Assembly: GCA_017431185.1 (NCBI GenBank)
Contig: JAFRLP010000317.1
Span: 1 to 9,292, forward strand
Source: Victivallales bacterium
GTDB taxonomy: Bacteria > Verrucomicrobiota > Lentisphaeria > Oligosphaerales > Oligosphaeraceae
Direction of reading: 5' to 3'
DNA length: 9,292 bases
A program made the translations under genes and the position numbers. Positions 1 through 6,278 of this stretch are shown piece by piece. Each line of letters opens with the position of its first letter. Within the stretch, counting starts at the first letter, position 1. The notes under the pieces are model-generated. The model made no database searches, was not told the origin of the DNA, and saw only the letters and a list, made by a program, of their open reading frames with translations.

Positions 1-339
1 AACGGGAAATACATCCTGGAGGGAGACAAACTCTACGCCAGCATCAGCGACTCCGCGCTGAAGCCCGCGTCCGCCGCCAAACCCGAACTGCATCGGAAAT
101 ACATCGACATCCAGTACGTCATCTCCGGCACCGACCGCATTGGCTGGAGTCCCCTCTGCGGACTGGGGCATATCGGCCCCTTTGACGAAAAAGCCGACTT
201 CGGCCTGGCGGACGACCGCCCGCAGTCCTGGCTCGAAGTGCGCCCTGGCTGCTTTGTCATTCTTTTCCCGGAGGATGCCCACGCACCCTGCGTCGGCGAA
301 GGCGTCGTCCGCAAAGTGGTCATCAAAGTCGCGGTGTGA
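1..339 (+). CDS. YhcH/YjgK/YiaL family protein, C-terminal part (5' end outside window)
   Basis: The reading frame is open from the first base to TGA at 337-339 and encodes 112 residues with no start codon, so the N-terminus (about 40 residues by comparison with the roughly 150-residue family) lies upstream. Recognition rests on the cupin-like family pattern: a His-Arg-Lys-Tyr-Ile-Asp-Ile-Gln stretch starting at residue 31 of the fragment, followed by a Gly-Thr-Asp turn, and the Phe-Pro-Glu-Asp-Ala-His-Ala-Pro motif with the His at residue 94, a likely metal ligand. Known members include E. coli YhcH/NanQ, which acts on sialic acid anomers, and YiaL in sugar catabolism. The substrate here cannot be told from this fragment. 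The gene is followed by a T-rich stretch and then a separately promoted RNA gene, so it is not obviously co-transcribed with dnaX. The family call is firm; the function is inferred. Confidence 0.85.
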   Translation, partial: NGKYILEGDKLYASISDSALKPASAAKPELHRKYIDIQYVISGTDRIGWSPLCGLGHIGPFDEKADFGLADDRPQSWLEVRPGCFVILFPEDAHAPCVGEGVVRKVVIKVAV

Positions 340-360
340 TTCCAATCCAAATTGCCGCTG

Positions 361-423
361 TTTTTCTTTTTTTTGATTTTTTCTGTAGTTTCGGATTGCA
401 AAGCCGAAGAAAACAGGTATATT
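361..423 (+). promoter_or_regulatory. Candidate sigma70-type promoter of the SRP RNA gene, with A/T-rich upstream tract
   Basis: A -35-like TTGCAA lies at 396-401 and a -10-like TATATT at 418-423, separated by 16 bases (4/6 and 5/6 matches to consensus). The predicted start, about 430, coincides with the 5' end of the SRP RNA closing helix, which is independent support. Immediately upstream, 361-383 is almost pure T, at about -47 to -69, where an UP element would sit in a stable-RNA promoter. The same T tract could instead help terminate the preceding gene, but I see no good stem in front of it. Confidence 0.55.
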
Positions 424-429
424 TAGCGA

Positions 430-557
430 TGCCGTGTTGTCTGTTTTGGATCCCGTGCGGCAGGGAAGTTGTGAACCGGGTCAGATGGGGAACCAAGCAG
501 CCCTAAGCAGCCGACCTGGGCGCCGGGGCACTCCAGGGCAGACGGCACGGTTTTTTT
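430..557 (+). ncRNA. ffs: Signal recognition particle RNA (bacterial small type, 4.5S-like)
   Basis: This RNA scaffolds the signal recognition particle: it binds the Ffh protein and targets nascent membrane proteins to the FtsY receptor. The diagnostic domain IV is visible: GGGTC at 478-482, symmetric-loop bases AGA at 483-485, a three-pair stem TGG 486-488 with CCA 493-495, the GGAA tetraloop at 489-492, then AGCAG at 496-500 and CCC at 501-503. The ends close in a 12-pair helix between 432-443 and 539-550, with two G-U pairs, followed by T7. An inner GTGC/GCAC pairing (455-458 with 528-531) supports the rod shape. Compared with E. coli 4.5S RNA, the apical stem is UGG/CCA instead of UCC/GGA, a compensated change, and the third symmetric-loop base is A instead of G. 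At about 127 nt it is slightly longer than E. coli 4.5S and shows no Alu domain. Its place just upstream of dnaX matches a common bacterial arrangement. Confidence 0.88.
539..557 (+). terminator. Intrinsic terminator of the SRP RNA gene
   Basis: The 3' arm of the closing helix (539-550) runs straight into seven T residues (551-557). The 5' arm lies at 432-443, so the hairpin that precedes the U tract is the whole RNA rather than a short local stem. dnaX starts 37 bases further on, so it must be expressed by read-through or from its own promoter; I could not find a convincing one in 558-582. Confidence 0.6.
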
Positions 558-582
558 GTAGCGTGTCCCTTCTTCGAACGCC

Positions 583-590
583 GGGGGTGG
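583..590 (+). promoter_or_regulatory. Ribosome binding site of dnaX
   Basis: The purine-rich GGGGGTGG ends four bases before the ATG at 595. It is a strong but non-standard Shine-Dalgarno-like sequence. It fixes the start, which is also where the conserved Met-Ala-Tyr-Gln-Val-Leu-Ala-Arg-Lys N-terminus of the family begins. Confidence 0.5.
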
Positions 591-594
591 AAAA

Positions 595-2745
595 ATGGCG
601 TATCAGGTATTGGCCCGCAAATGGCGTCCGCAGACTTTCGCGGAAGTGGTTGGGCAGGAACATATCACCAGGACCCTGAAGAATGCGATTGTGCATAATC
701 GCGTGGGCAGCGCCTACCTGTTTGTCGGTTCGCGGGGAATCGGCAAAACCACCAGCGCGCGTATCTTTGCCAAGGCGCTGAACTGCACGGAAAGCAAAGA
801 CGGCGAGCCCTGCTGCCATTGCCAGAACTGCCGTGAAATCGCCAGCGGGAACTCGATGGATGTCATTGAGATTGACGGGGCCTCCCACAACAAGGTCGAG
901 GACATCCGCGACATCCGCGACAATGTTCAGTACTCCCCCACGCACGGCAAATACAAAATCTACATCATCGACGAGGTTCACATGCTCACGCCGCAGGCGT
1001 GGAATGCCCTGCTCAAAACGCTGGAGGAGCCACCGCCCCATGTCAAGTTCCTCTTCGCCACCACCGAGCCTCACAAAGTCCTGCCAACCATCATCTCGCG
1101 TTGCCAGCGCTTTGACCTGAAACGCATCGCCGCACCGCTGATTGTGGGCCGCCTCCGCCAAATAGCCAATGGCGAGCACATCGGCATTGATGACGCGGCG
1201 CTCGCCGCCATTGCCCGCGCCGCTGATGGAGGAATGCGGGACGCCCAGTCCATCTTCGATGAAATCATCGCCTTCTGCGGGGGAACAGCGGAAGGGGAAA
1301 CCATCCACGAACAGGATGTCATTGATGTGTTCGGCCTGGCCTCAGGCATGGAACTGCGGGAAATCGCCTCCGCCATCTTCGCCAATGACCTCAACCACGC
1401 CCTGCGCATCGTCCAGAAACTCTCCGACAGCGGACGGGATCTGGAACGGCTGTACGCTGACCTGATCTCCTATGTCCGCAACCTGATGGTTGCCGCGCTT
1501 TGCAGGGACGCATCATCGCTTCTTGAGGTCAGCGACAGCGAACTCGCCGATTTGGCGGCCATCGGCAAAAGCCTCGACCCGCAGACCGTTCAGCGCGTGC
1601 TGGAAAATCTCATCGCCCACGAATGGAACTTCCGCTCCGCAATCAACAAACGAATTTATCTGGAGGCCACGCTGGCCAGGATTATGCTGGACGCGCATTC
1701 CGTCCAACTCAACGACATCTTCACCCACTTGAATCGAATCTCTGGCCTTCTGCCCAAGGACTCCATCCCCGAGCCTCACCGCCCTGCCCCCTTTCCCGAA
1801 CTGACCAAGGCCCCCCCGACACAGGCTGTCTCACAGACGCCTGCCCCCCAGCCCGTGGAGGTGAAGCCCGTGGTGGCGAAGCCGGACGAGCAGCCGACGC
1901 CGCAGCCAGTGGAGGAACCGACCGCACCACAGCCCGTGCCGCAGCCTGTCGATGCGCAGCCTGTGGAGGAACCGCCCGTGCAGCCTGCCCCCCAGCCTGT
2001 GGAGGAGCCGACCGCACCACAGCCCGTGCCGCAGCCAGTCGATGCGCAGCCAGTGGAGGAACCGCCCGTGCAGCCTGCCCCCCAGCCCGTGGAGGTGAAG
2101 CCGGACGAGCAGCCCGTGCCGCAGCCTGTGGAGGAGCCGACCGCACCACAGCCCGTGCCGCAGCCTGTCGCACCACAGCCGCCCAAGCCGCAGCCTGAGC
2201 AGACTGCAACGGCGGAAGGCGCTGCACCGCTTTCGGAGAACGACCTTCTCATGGCGGCCTCCAATCCATGCACTTGTGACATGGACGAGGATAATTCGGC
2301 CATGCCCGATGAACTGGAGGACATTGACAGCATGGCTGAAACCATCACACCTGAAATCGCACTGGACAGGGTGATTGAGCAATGCGCCAACCTGCCTGGA
2401 GAATCCTCCCGGCTGAGTGACCTTCTGGGGACTCTGCAGCCTCGGAAACTTGACCCCAAGGGGCTTTTGCTCACATACGAGCCGCGTCAATTCAAACAGG
2501 CGGATTTGGATCTGCTCAAAAGCCACCAGACCCAATCTCAACTCGATGCGGCCATGCGCGCCCTGAAACTCGCCGGCCATGTAACCATACAACTAGACCA
2601 ATCCAGCGGAGACGGAAAAAAGCAATACCATACCGCCAGTTTCATGGAACGGCAGCGCATCGCCGGCAACCCCTTCATCCAAAAGATGAATCAACTGCTG
2701 AACGCCGAACTGGTGGATGTGCGCATCCCCGACGCCCCCCAATAG
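595..2745 (+). CDS. dnaX: DNA polymerase III subunit tau/gamma (clamp loader ATPase)
   Basis: DnaX is the ATPase of the replicative clamp loader; the full-length tau form also ties the loader to polymerase and helicase. The 716-residue protein starts with the typical N-terminus. It shows a Walker A motif GSRGIGKT (45-52), a zinc-binding set of four cysteines (64, 73, 76, 79), a Walker B with Asp126-Glu127, sensor 1 around FATTE (154-158) and the SRC arginine-finger motif (168-170). Domain III runs to about residue 385. Residues about 387-540 are a low-complexity Pro/Gln/Val/Glu linker built from 30-residue repeats. Residues 541-716 form a C-terminal domain that I do not recognise as close to E. 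coli tau domain V. E. coli DnaX is 643 residues, and the extra length is in the linker. A C7 run (1811-1817) at the start of the linker and an in-phase A AAA AAG heptamer near the end (2616-2622) are possible slippage sites. The stop is three bases before recR, in the same frame. Confidence 0.97.
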   Translation: MAYQVLARKWRPQTFAEVVGQEHITRTLKNAIVHNRVGSAYLFVGSRGIGKTTSARIFAKALNCTESKDGEPCCHCQNCREIASGNSMDVIEIDGASHNKVEDIRDIRDNVQYSPTHGKYKIYIIDEVHMLTPQAWNALLKTLEEPPPHVKFLFATTEPHKVLPTIISRCQRFDLKRIAAPLIVGRLRQIANGEHIGIDDAALAAIARAADGGMRDAQSIFDEIIAFCGGTAEGETIHEQDVIDVFGLASGMELREIASAIFANDLNHALRIVQKLSDSGRDLERLYADLISYVRNLMVAALCRDASSLLEVSDSELADLAAIGKSLDPQTVQRVLENLIAHEWNFRSAINKRIYLEATLARIMLDAHSVQLNDIFTHLNRISGLLPKDSIPEPHRPAPFPELTKAPPTQAVSQTPAPQPVEVKPVVAKPDEQPTPQPVEEPTAPQPVPQPVDAQPVEEPPVQPAPQPVEEPTAPQPVPQPVDAQPVEEPPVQPAPQPVEVKPDEQPVPQPVEEPTAPQPVPQPVAPQPPKPQPEQTATAEGAAPLSENDLLMAASNPCTCDMDEDNSAMPDELEDIDSMAETITPEIALDRVIEQCANLPGESSRLSDLLGTLQPRKLDPKGLLLTYEPRQFKQADLDLLKSHQTQSQLDAAMRALKLAGHVTIQLDQSSGDGKKQYHTASFMERQRIAGNPFIQKMNQLLNAELVDVRIPDAPQ
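1909..2169 (+). repeat. In-frame 90-bp tandem repeats encoding the DnaX linker
   Basis: Two adjacent copies (1909-1998 and 1999-2088) encode the same 30 residues, VEEPTAPQPVPQPVD followed by AQPVEEPPVQPAPQP. A third, partial copy (2128-2169) encodes the first 14 residues. Flanking it, a PAPQPVEVKP...DEQP.PQP block also occurs twice (about 1843-1908 and 2071-2127), the first copy carrying five extra residues (VVAKP). The copies differ at a few synonymous sites (for example CCTGTG against CCAGTC), so they are not freshly duplicated. All length differences are multiples of three, so the reading frame is kept. Such repeats are expected to expand and contract by slippage or recombination. Confidence 0.92.
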
Positions 2746-2748
2746 ACA

Positions 2749-3363
2749 ATGCCAGAAACCAGCCCCTATCCGGAGCCGCTGCAACGGGTGCTCCATCATT
2801 TCAGCCGCCTTCCCGGCATTGGCCGCCGCACGGCTGAACGCCTGGCGCTCGCCCTGATGTCCTGGAAGCCCCAGGACGTGGCGCAATTCGCCCAGGAACT
2901 GGCGGCCTTGCGTGACCAGGTGACCCGGTGCCCAGTCTGCGGCAATTTTTCGCAGGACAATGCCCCTTGCGGCATCTGCGCCGCGCCTGAACGCCAGCGC
3001 GATATCGTCTGTGTGGTTGAACAGGCCACCCAAATCGTCACCTTCGAGAAATCGGGTTGCTTCCATGGCCTCTATCACGTCCTGAACGGCAAACTGGCCC
3101 CTCTCAACGGAGTCGGTCCCGACGACCTCCGCATCGCCGAACTTCAGCAACGGGTGGCTGACGGCGGCATCCAGGAACTGGTCATCGCCACCACGCCCGA
3201 TTTGGAAGGTGAGGCCACCGCCCACTACCTCGCCCAACTTTTTGAGAACTGCAATCTCACCATCACCCGAATCGCAGCCGGCGTCCCTGTCGGCGCAGAC
3301 CTCTCCTTTGCGGATGCAGCCACGCTCGCCAGCGCATTGGCGGGACGGCGCACCTTCCGCTAA
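2749..3363 (+). CDS. recR: Recombination mediator protein RecR
   Basis: RecR works with RecF and RecO to load RecA on single-stranded DNA gaps during recombinational repair. The 204 residues follow the family layout: a helix-hairpin-helix with LPGIGRRTAERLAL (21-34), a four-cysteine zinc finger (61, 64, 74, 77), a Toprim domain beginning VVE (89-91) with the GLYHVLNGKLAPLNGVGP stretch and the PDLEGEAT motif, and the C-terminal GVPVGADL and LAGRR blocks. Length is normal (E. coli 201). One oddity: the usual acidic residue in the Ser-Pro-x-Asp segment after VVE is Gln95 here. The ATG lies three bases after the dnaX stop, with no SD visible in the intervening sequence, so translation is probably coupled to dnaX. 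The small ybaB gene often found between dnaX and recR is absent. Confidence 0.97.
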   Translation: MPETSPYPEPLQRVLHHFSRLPGIGRRTAERLALALMSWKPQDVAQFAQELAALRDQVTRCPVCGNFSQDNAPCGICAAPERQRDIVCVVEQATQIVTFEKSGCFHGLYHVLNGKLAPLNGVGPDDLRIAELQQRVADGGIQELVIATTPDLEGEATAHYLAQLFENCNLTITRIAAGVPVGADLSFADAATLASALAGRRTFR

Positions 3364-3460
3364 CACTCCCGTGACTGTTCTGCACCCGCCTGTCTTGACA
3401 CCTCCGTAACCAGACTTGCCACTTGAGATTGACATGCCAATCGTGAGCCCCCAACCTGCC

Positions 3461-3481
3461 CGCGAGGCATCAGGCCTCGCG
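3461..3481 (+). other. Perfect 8-bp GC-rich stem-loop in the recR/membrane-protease gap
   Basis: CGCGAGGC (3461-3468) and GCCTCGCG (3474-3481) pair perfectly around the loop ATCAG. The next bases are not a T tract, so this is not a standard intrinsic terminator. It may be a U-less terminator, an mRNA-stabilising hairpin or a control element for the gene that starts 38 bases later. The rest of the 156-bp gap (3364-3519) has two TTGACA hexamers (3395-3400 and 3429-3434), but neither has a fitting -10 element. Confidence 0.45.
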
Positions 3482-3519
3482 GATTGAAGCAGCCTGTGGC
3501 TCTGGATCAATAAACTCCC

Positions 3520-4185
3520 GTGATACGAGCAATCCTGAAATTCCTTGCCTCTCTTCTTCTCTACTGGCTAGCAGTGACTTTGTTGCTGACCTTTGTCTCC
3601 AATGCGGGGCACATCTTTCAGAATGACGCGGCCATTGTGGGGGGGATTGCCTTCGTTGCTGGCCTATTGCTGTTCAGCTGCCGCCGTTTTCGGCTGGAGC
3701 CAGTCTATGTGTTCGGGCATGAGATGACCCATTACCTGGCGGCCAAACTCTTCCGCCTCAAGACCGGCAGGATTCACATTGGCATGAGGGAAGGCTATGT
3801 GGAAATCGTCAACGCGAACATCTGGACAATTCTGGCGCCTTATTTTGTGCCATTCTATCTGGTGGTCGCCATGGGCGTTCTGGGGATGACGCAATTCTTC
3901 TGGTATCCCACACCCAGGGAGGGCGTGCTGATTTTCGCGGCGGCAGTCGGCCTGACATACGCCTATCACTGCGTAATGACCACCGTGGCCATCTCCCACA
4001 CGCAATCAGACCTGGCCAGGCATGGCCCGGTGTTCTCGCTCTCCCTCATCCTGACCTGCAACGCCTTCTTCCTGCTTCTGGCCATGATGCTGGTGACAGG
4101 AAGGTGGTGTGCGACCTGGCATGCCTTTTCCGACCTGGCGCTGCTCCAGTTCCAATGGCTTCTCCATACCATTCAACGTATTTAA
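3520..4185 (+). CDS. Putative polytopic membrane zinc metallopeptidase (M50-like, HExxH)
   Basis: The 221-residue product has hydrophobic segments at about 4-25, 36-53, 103-123, 135-157 and 170-192, so it is an integral inner-membrane protein. The sequence FGHEMTHYLAAK contains an HExxH zinc motif (His67, Glu68, His71), and the context resembles the first zinc motif of M50 (site-2 protease-like) peptidases. A candidate third ligand is Asp164 in a Thr-Gln-Ser-Asp stretch before the last hydrophobic segment; that is my inference. The protein lacks a PDZ domain and the clear NPDG/LDG motif of RseP or SpoIVFB. The start is GTG: an in-frame TAA at 3511-3513 blocks any upstream start, and the next Met codon is too far inside. 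No SD sequence is visible. The next gene follows after 12 bp, suggesting co-transcription and possibly joint function. Membrane topology and HExxH are seen; protease activity and target are unproven. Confidence 0.7.
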   Translation: MIRAILKFLASLLLYWLAVTLLLTFVSNAGHIFQNDAAIVGGIAFVAGLLLFSCRRFRLEPVYVFGHEMTHYLAAKLFRLKTGRIHIGMREGYVEIVNANIWTILAPYFVPFYLVVAMGVLGMTQFFWYPTPREGVLIFAAAVGLTYAYHCVMTTVAISHTQSDLARHGPVFSLSLILTCNAFFLLLAMMLVTGRWCATWHAFSDLALLQFQWLLHTIQRI

Positions 4186-4197
4186 ACCACATCCAAA

Positions 4198-5013
4198 ATG
4201 AGCAAGAAACGCCTTTTCATGTACGCGGTTCCGCCCCTTCTGGTGGCGGGCCTCGTCGCCTATGTCCTATATTTTCGCACACCGTCGGGGGGAGAGCATC
4301 CCGCATTGCTGCCGAAACCGCCTGAGACAGCCATTCCCCGCGCCCCATCACGTCCCGCCGTCCAGCCACCACGTCCGCAGGGCAATCAGCCTTCCACCAA
4401 AGTGGAGGACATTGACCTGGAGAAGACCCTGGCGGGCGAACAGCCGCCTCCGGACCCCTTCGAGGTACTGCACAATTTCTCCGCCGTCAAAGCCTGGAAA
4501 CTGCTGATGAGCAGCGCACTCCTCAAGGCGGTCACCATCTGCCTGGACGAAATCAGCCAGGGGGAACGCCCTGTCCGCTCATTGTCCCCCTATCGCTCCC
4601 AGGAACCATTCACAGCCACCCAGTACTCGGATGGCTACTGGTATATGGACGACAACTGCGCCAACCGGTACACCGACCTGGTTGACCTCTACTGTGCCCA
4701 GAACGCAGCCAAAATCGGCTCCGCCTGGACAGTCGGCGAGCGGATTCTGCAATTCCAGCTCAACGCGCTGGGCTACCGTGACAAGAAAGCGCGCGATGTC
4801 GTCGTCGAAGCCATCAACATGCTGCGGGCGACTCCCGTTCTGCCGAAAAACCCGCCCATGGTCAAACTGGACGACGGGCTCTTCCACTGGCAAGACCCAG
4901 AACTTGAGAAACTCGCCCCCGTCCAGAAACTTCTCTTGCGCATGGGGCCGCACAACGCCGCCCGCATCCGCCAGCAGACCGAGGCCATCTTCGAGGCCAC
5001 CGGCATCCAATAA
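4198..5013 (+). CDS. Membrane-anchored protein of unknown function
   Basis: I do not recognise this 271-residue protein. It begins with Lys/Arg residues and a single hydrophobic stretch (about 7-26), consistent with an uncleaved signal anchor. A Pro-rich, disordered-looking linker follows (about 30-70), then a roughly 200-residue soluble domain, probably periplasmic. The domain is mixed helical, has three cysteines (115, 154, 166), and contains an aromatic patch near QYSDGYWYMDDN and a charged C-terminus rich in predicted helix. No catalytic motif stands out. It starts 12 bp after the HExxH membrane protein, with no SD visible, so the two are likely one transcript; a substrate, partner or regulator of that protease is a reasonable but untested idea. 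Codon use is like its neighbours. The 178-bp gap after it separates it from the transporter operon. Confidence 0.75.
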   Translation: MSKKRLFMYAVPPLLVAGLVAYVLYFRTPSGGEHPALLPKPPETAIPRAPSRPAVQPPRPQGNQPSTKVEDIDLEKTLAGEQPPPDPFEVLHNFSAVKAWKLLMSSALLKAVTICLDEISQGERPVRSLSPYRSQEPFTATQYSDGYWYMDDNCANRYTDLVDLYCAQNAAKIGSAWTVGERILQFQLNALGYRDKKARDVVVEAINMLRATPVLPKNPPMVKLDDGLFHWQDPELEKLAPVQKLLLRMGPHNAARIRQQTEAIFEATGIQ

Positions 5014-5062
5014 GAAGACACCGGGCCCTTTTCAGCGCTTTCATCGGGTTGTCAACTTGATT

Positions 5063-5109
5063 TTTGAGCGAAAACGGTCAAAGCATTCTTTCCGCAGATT
5101 CAAGTCTGC
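5063..5109 (+). other. Intergenic stem-loops between the anchored protein gene and the exporter operon
   Basis: The 178-bp gap (5014-5191) holds two small inverted repeats. TTTGAGCG (5063-5070) and CGGTCAAA (5075-5082) pair around AAAA with one G-G mismatch. GCAGA (5094-5098) and TCTGC (5105-5109) pair around a six-base loop. Neither is followed by a clear T run. They may mark the end of the upstream transcript. A promoter for the exporter operon is expected downstream of them; candidates such as TTGCCT (5142-5147) with TACCAT (5163-5168) have poor spacing (15 bases), so I do not call one. Confidence 0.25.
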
Positions 5110-5181
5110 CCACAGAGTTGAGCGGCCTCTGTCGTTTGAAGTTGCCTGAGATTCTGAATACATACCATACAAACCAATTTT

Positions 5182-5185
5182 GGAG
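5182..5185 (+). promoter_or_regulatory. Shine-Dalgarno of the HlyD-family adaptor gene
   Basis: GGAG lies six bases before the ATG at 5192. It decides the start: an in-frame TTG at 5180 would give four extra residues but would overlap this SD and have none of its own. Confidence 0.7.
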
Positions 5186-5191
5186 AAAAGC

Positions 5192-6277
5192 ATGAAAGTC
5201 AAAATCATTCTGAGCGTGTTGGCGGTCGTGATTGTCGTGGGTGCGCTGGTCTATCGCAGACACAGGCTTGCCTTGGAAGAGGAGAATGCGCAGTTTGCCT
5301 CCGGAAACGGGCGGCTTGAGGCCACGGAAATCTACATCTCGGCGAAACTGGCTGGACGCATTGACGAGATAATGGTCGATGAGGGGGACTTTGTCAAGGA
5401 GAACCAGCGCCTCGTGCAAATGCAGTTGAATGTGCTGAACGCGGAGTTGGCGCAGGCGGAGGCCAAGAAGAACCAGGCGCAGACCTCCGAAGTCAGCGCC
5501 AATGCACTCATCAATGTCCGTGAATGCGAAGTCGCCGCAGCCAATGCGGACGCCGCCGAGAAGAAAAGCATTATGGATGCGGCGCAGAAACGCTATGGCC
5601 GCACGGAGGCTCTTCACAAGCAGGAAGTCTTCTCCGACCAGAAATTCGATGACGACAAGGCAAACTATCTCTCCTCCAAGGCGGCCTATGAATCGGCGGA
5701 GGCCGCCATCAAACAGGCGGAGGCAAACGTGGCGGTCGCCAAAGCCGACGCCCTGGGCGCAAAGGCCGCCGTGATGGCCGCCGACGCCGACATCGCCCGC
5801 ATCAAGGCGGACATCGACGACTCACTGCTGGTCTCCCCGCGCAAGGGACGCATCCAGTACCGCCTCGCGCAGAAAGGCGAGGTTCTCTCCGCTGGCGGGC
5901 GCGTCCTGAACCTGGTCGATTTGACGGACATCTACATGACATTCTATCTTCCCGAACGCACTGCCGGCAAGGTGAAAATCGGAGCCGACGTCAGGATTGT
6001 CCTGGACGCCATTCCCGAATACCCCGTGCCAGCCGTCGTCTCATACGTGGCCAGCACCGCGCAGTTCACCCCGAAGACGGTGGAGACGCAGATTGAGCGC
6101 CAGAAACTGATGTTCCGCATCAAGGCGCGCATCGACCCCGAACTGCTTGACAAATACATCGAGTACGTGAAGACTGGTCTGCCAGGCGTCGCCTGGGTTA
6201 AACTGGATGCCAACGCAGCGTGGCCGGAGCATCTGAAGACCTACAAGGAAAGGACGGGGGAACCGCTGAAAAAATGA
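5192..6277 (+). CDS. yhiI: HlyD-family membrane fusion protein (YhiI-like periplasmic adaptor)
   Basis: This is the periplasmic adaptor of an ABC-type exporter, anchored in the inner membrane and expected to bridge to an outer-membrane channel. The 361-residue protein has an N-terminal anchor (about 4-22) and a first biotinyl-lipoyl half motif from about residue 40, around [21 protein letters not shown] long Ala/Lys/Glu-rich alpha-helical hairpin follows (about 80-205). The second lipoyl half contains [18 protein letters not shown] and leads into NLVDL, followed by a beta-barrel domain and a charged tail. Length is close to E. coli YhiI (about 355). Its stop is one base before the candidate ATG of the RbbA-type gene, and a second ABC-2 permease gene follows that. 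The order matches yhiI-rbbA-yhhJ, which supports the symbol. No outer-membrane channel gene is seen in the window. The transported substrate is unknown. Confidence 0.88.
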   Translation: MKVKIILSVLAVVIVVGALVYRRHRLALEEENAQFASGNGRLEATEIYISAKLAGRIDEIMVDEGDFVKENQRLVQMQLNVLNAELAQAEAKKNQAQTSEVSANALINVRECEVAAANADAAEKKSIMDAAQKRYGRTEALHKQEVFSDQKFDDDKANYLSSKAAYESAEAAIKQAEANVAVAKADALGAKAAVMAADADIARIKADIDDSLLVSPRKGRIQYRLAQKGEVLSAGGRVLNLVDLTDIYMTFYLPERTAGKVKIGADVRIVLDAIPEYPVPAVVSYVASTAQFTPKTVETQIERQKLMFRIKARIDPELLDKYIEYVKTGLPGVAWVKLDANAAWPEHLKTYKERTGEPLKK

Positions 6278-6278
6278 T

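Noticed and set aside
340..395. T-rich stretch as an intrinsic terminator of the YhcH-family gene
   Set aside because: Only a 4-bp stem (CAAT/ATTG) precedes the T tract, too weak to call. The tract is better placed as an upstream element of the SRP RNA promoter.
481..1308. 275-codon minus-strand open frame over the SRP RNA and the dnaX 5' part
   Set aside because: It overlaps the SRP RNA and the conserved ATPase domain of dnaX and resembles no protein that I recognise.
1776..2474. Gly/Cys/Thr-rich minus-strand frame and other open frames across the dnaX linker
   Set aside because: They are by-products of the in-frame 90-bp repeats, which leave several frames free of stops.
3395..3434. Two perfect TTGACA hexamers (3395-3400, 3429-3434) as promoters of the membrane protease gene
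   Set aside because: No acceptable -10 hexamer occurs 15-19 bases downstream of either one.
2593..3510. 305-codon minus-strand open frame opposite recR
   Set aside because: It is antisense to recR, has no RBS or recognisable domain, and its length is explained by codon bias.
3365..3523. 10-bp direct repeat ACTCCCGTGA (3365-3374 and 3514-3523) flanking the recR/protease gap
   Set aside because: It is short, the second copy overlaps the GTG start, and there is no insertion or attachment-site context; chance is the simpler explanation.
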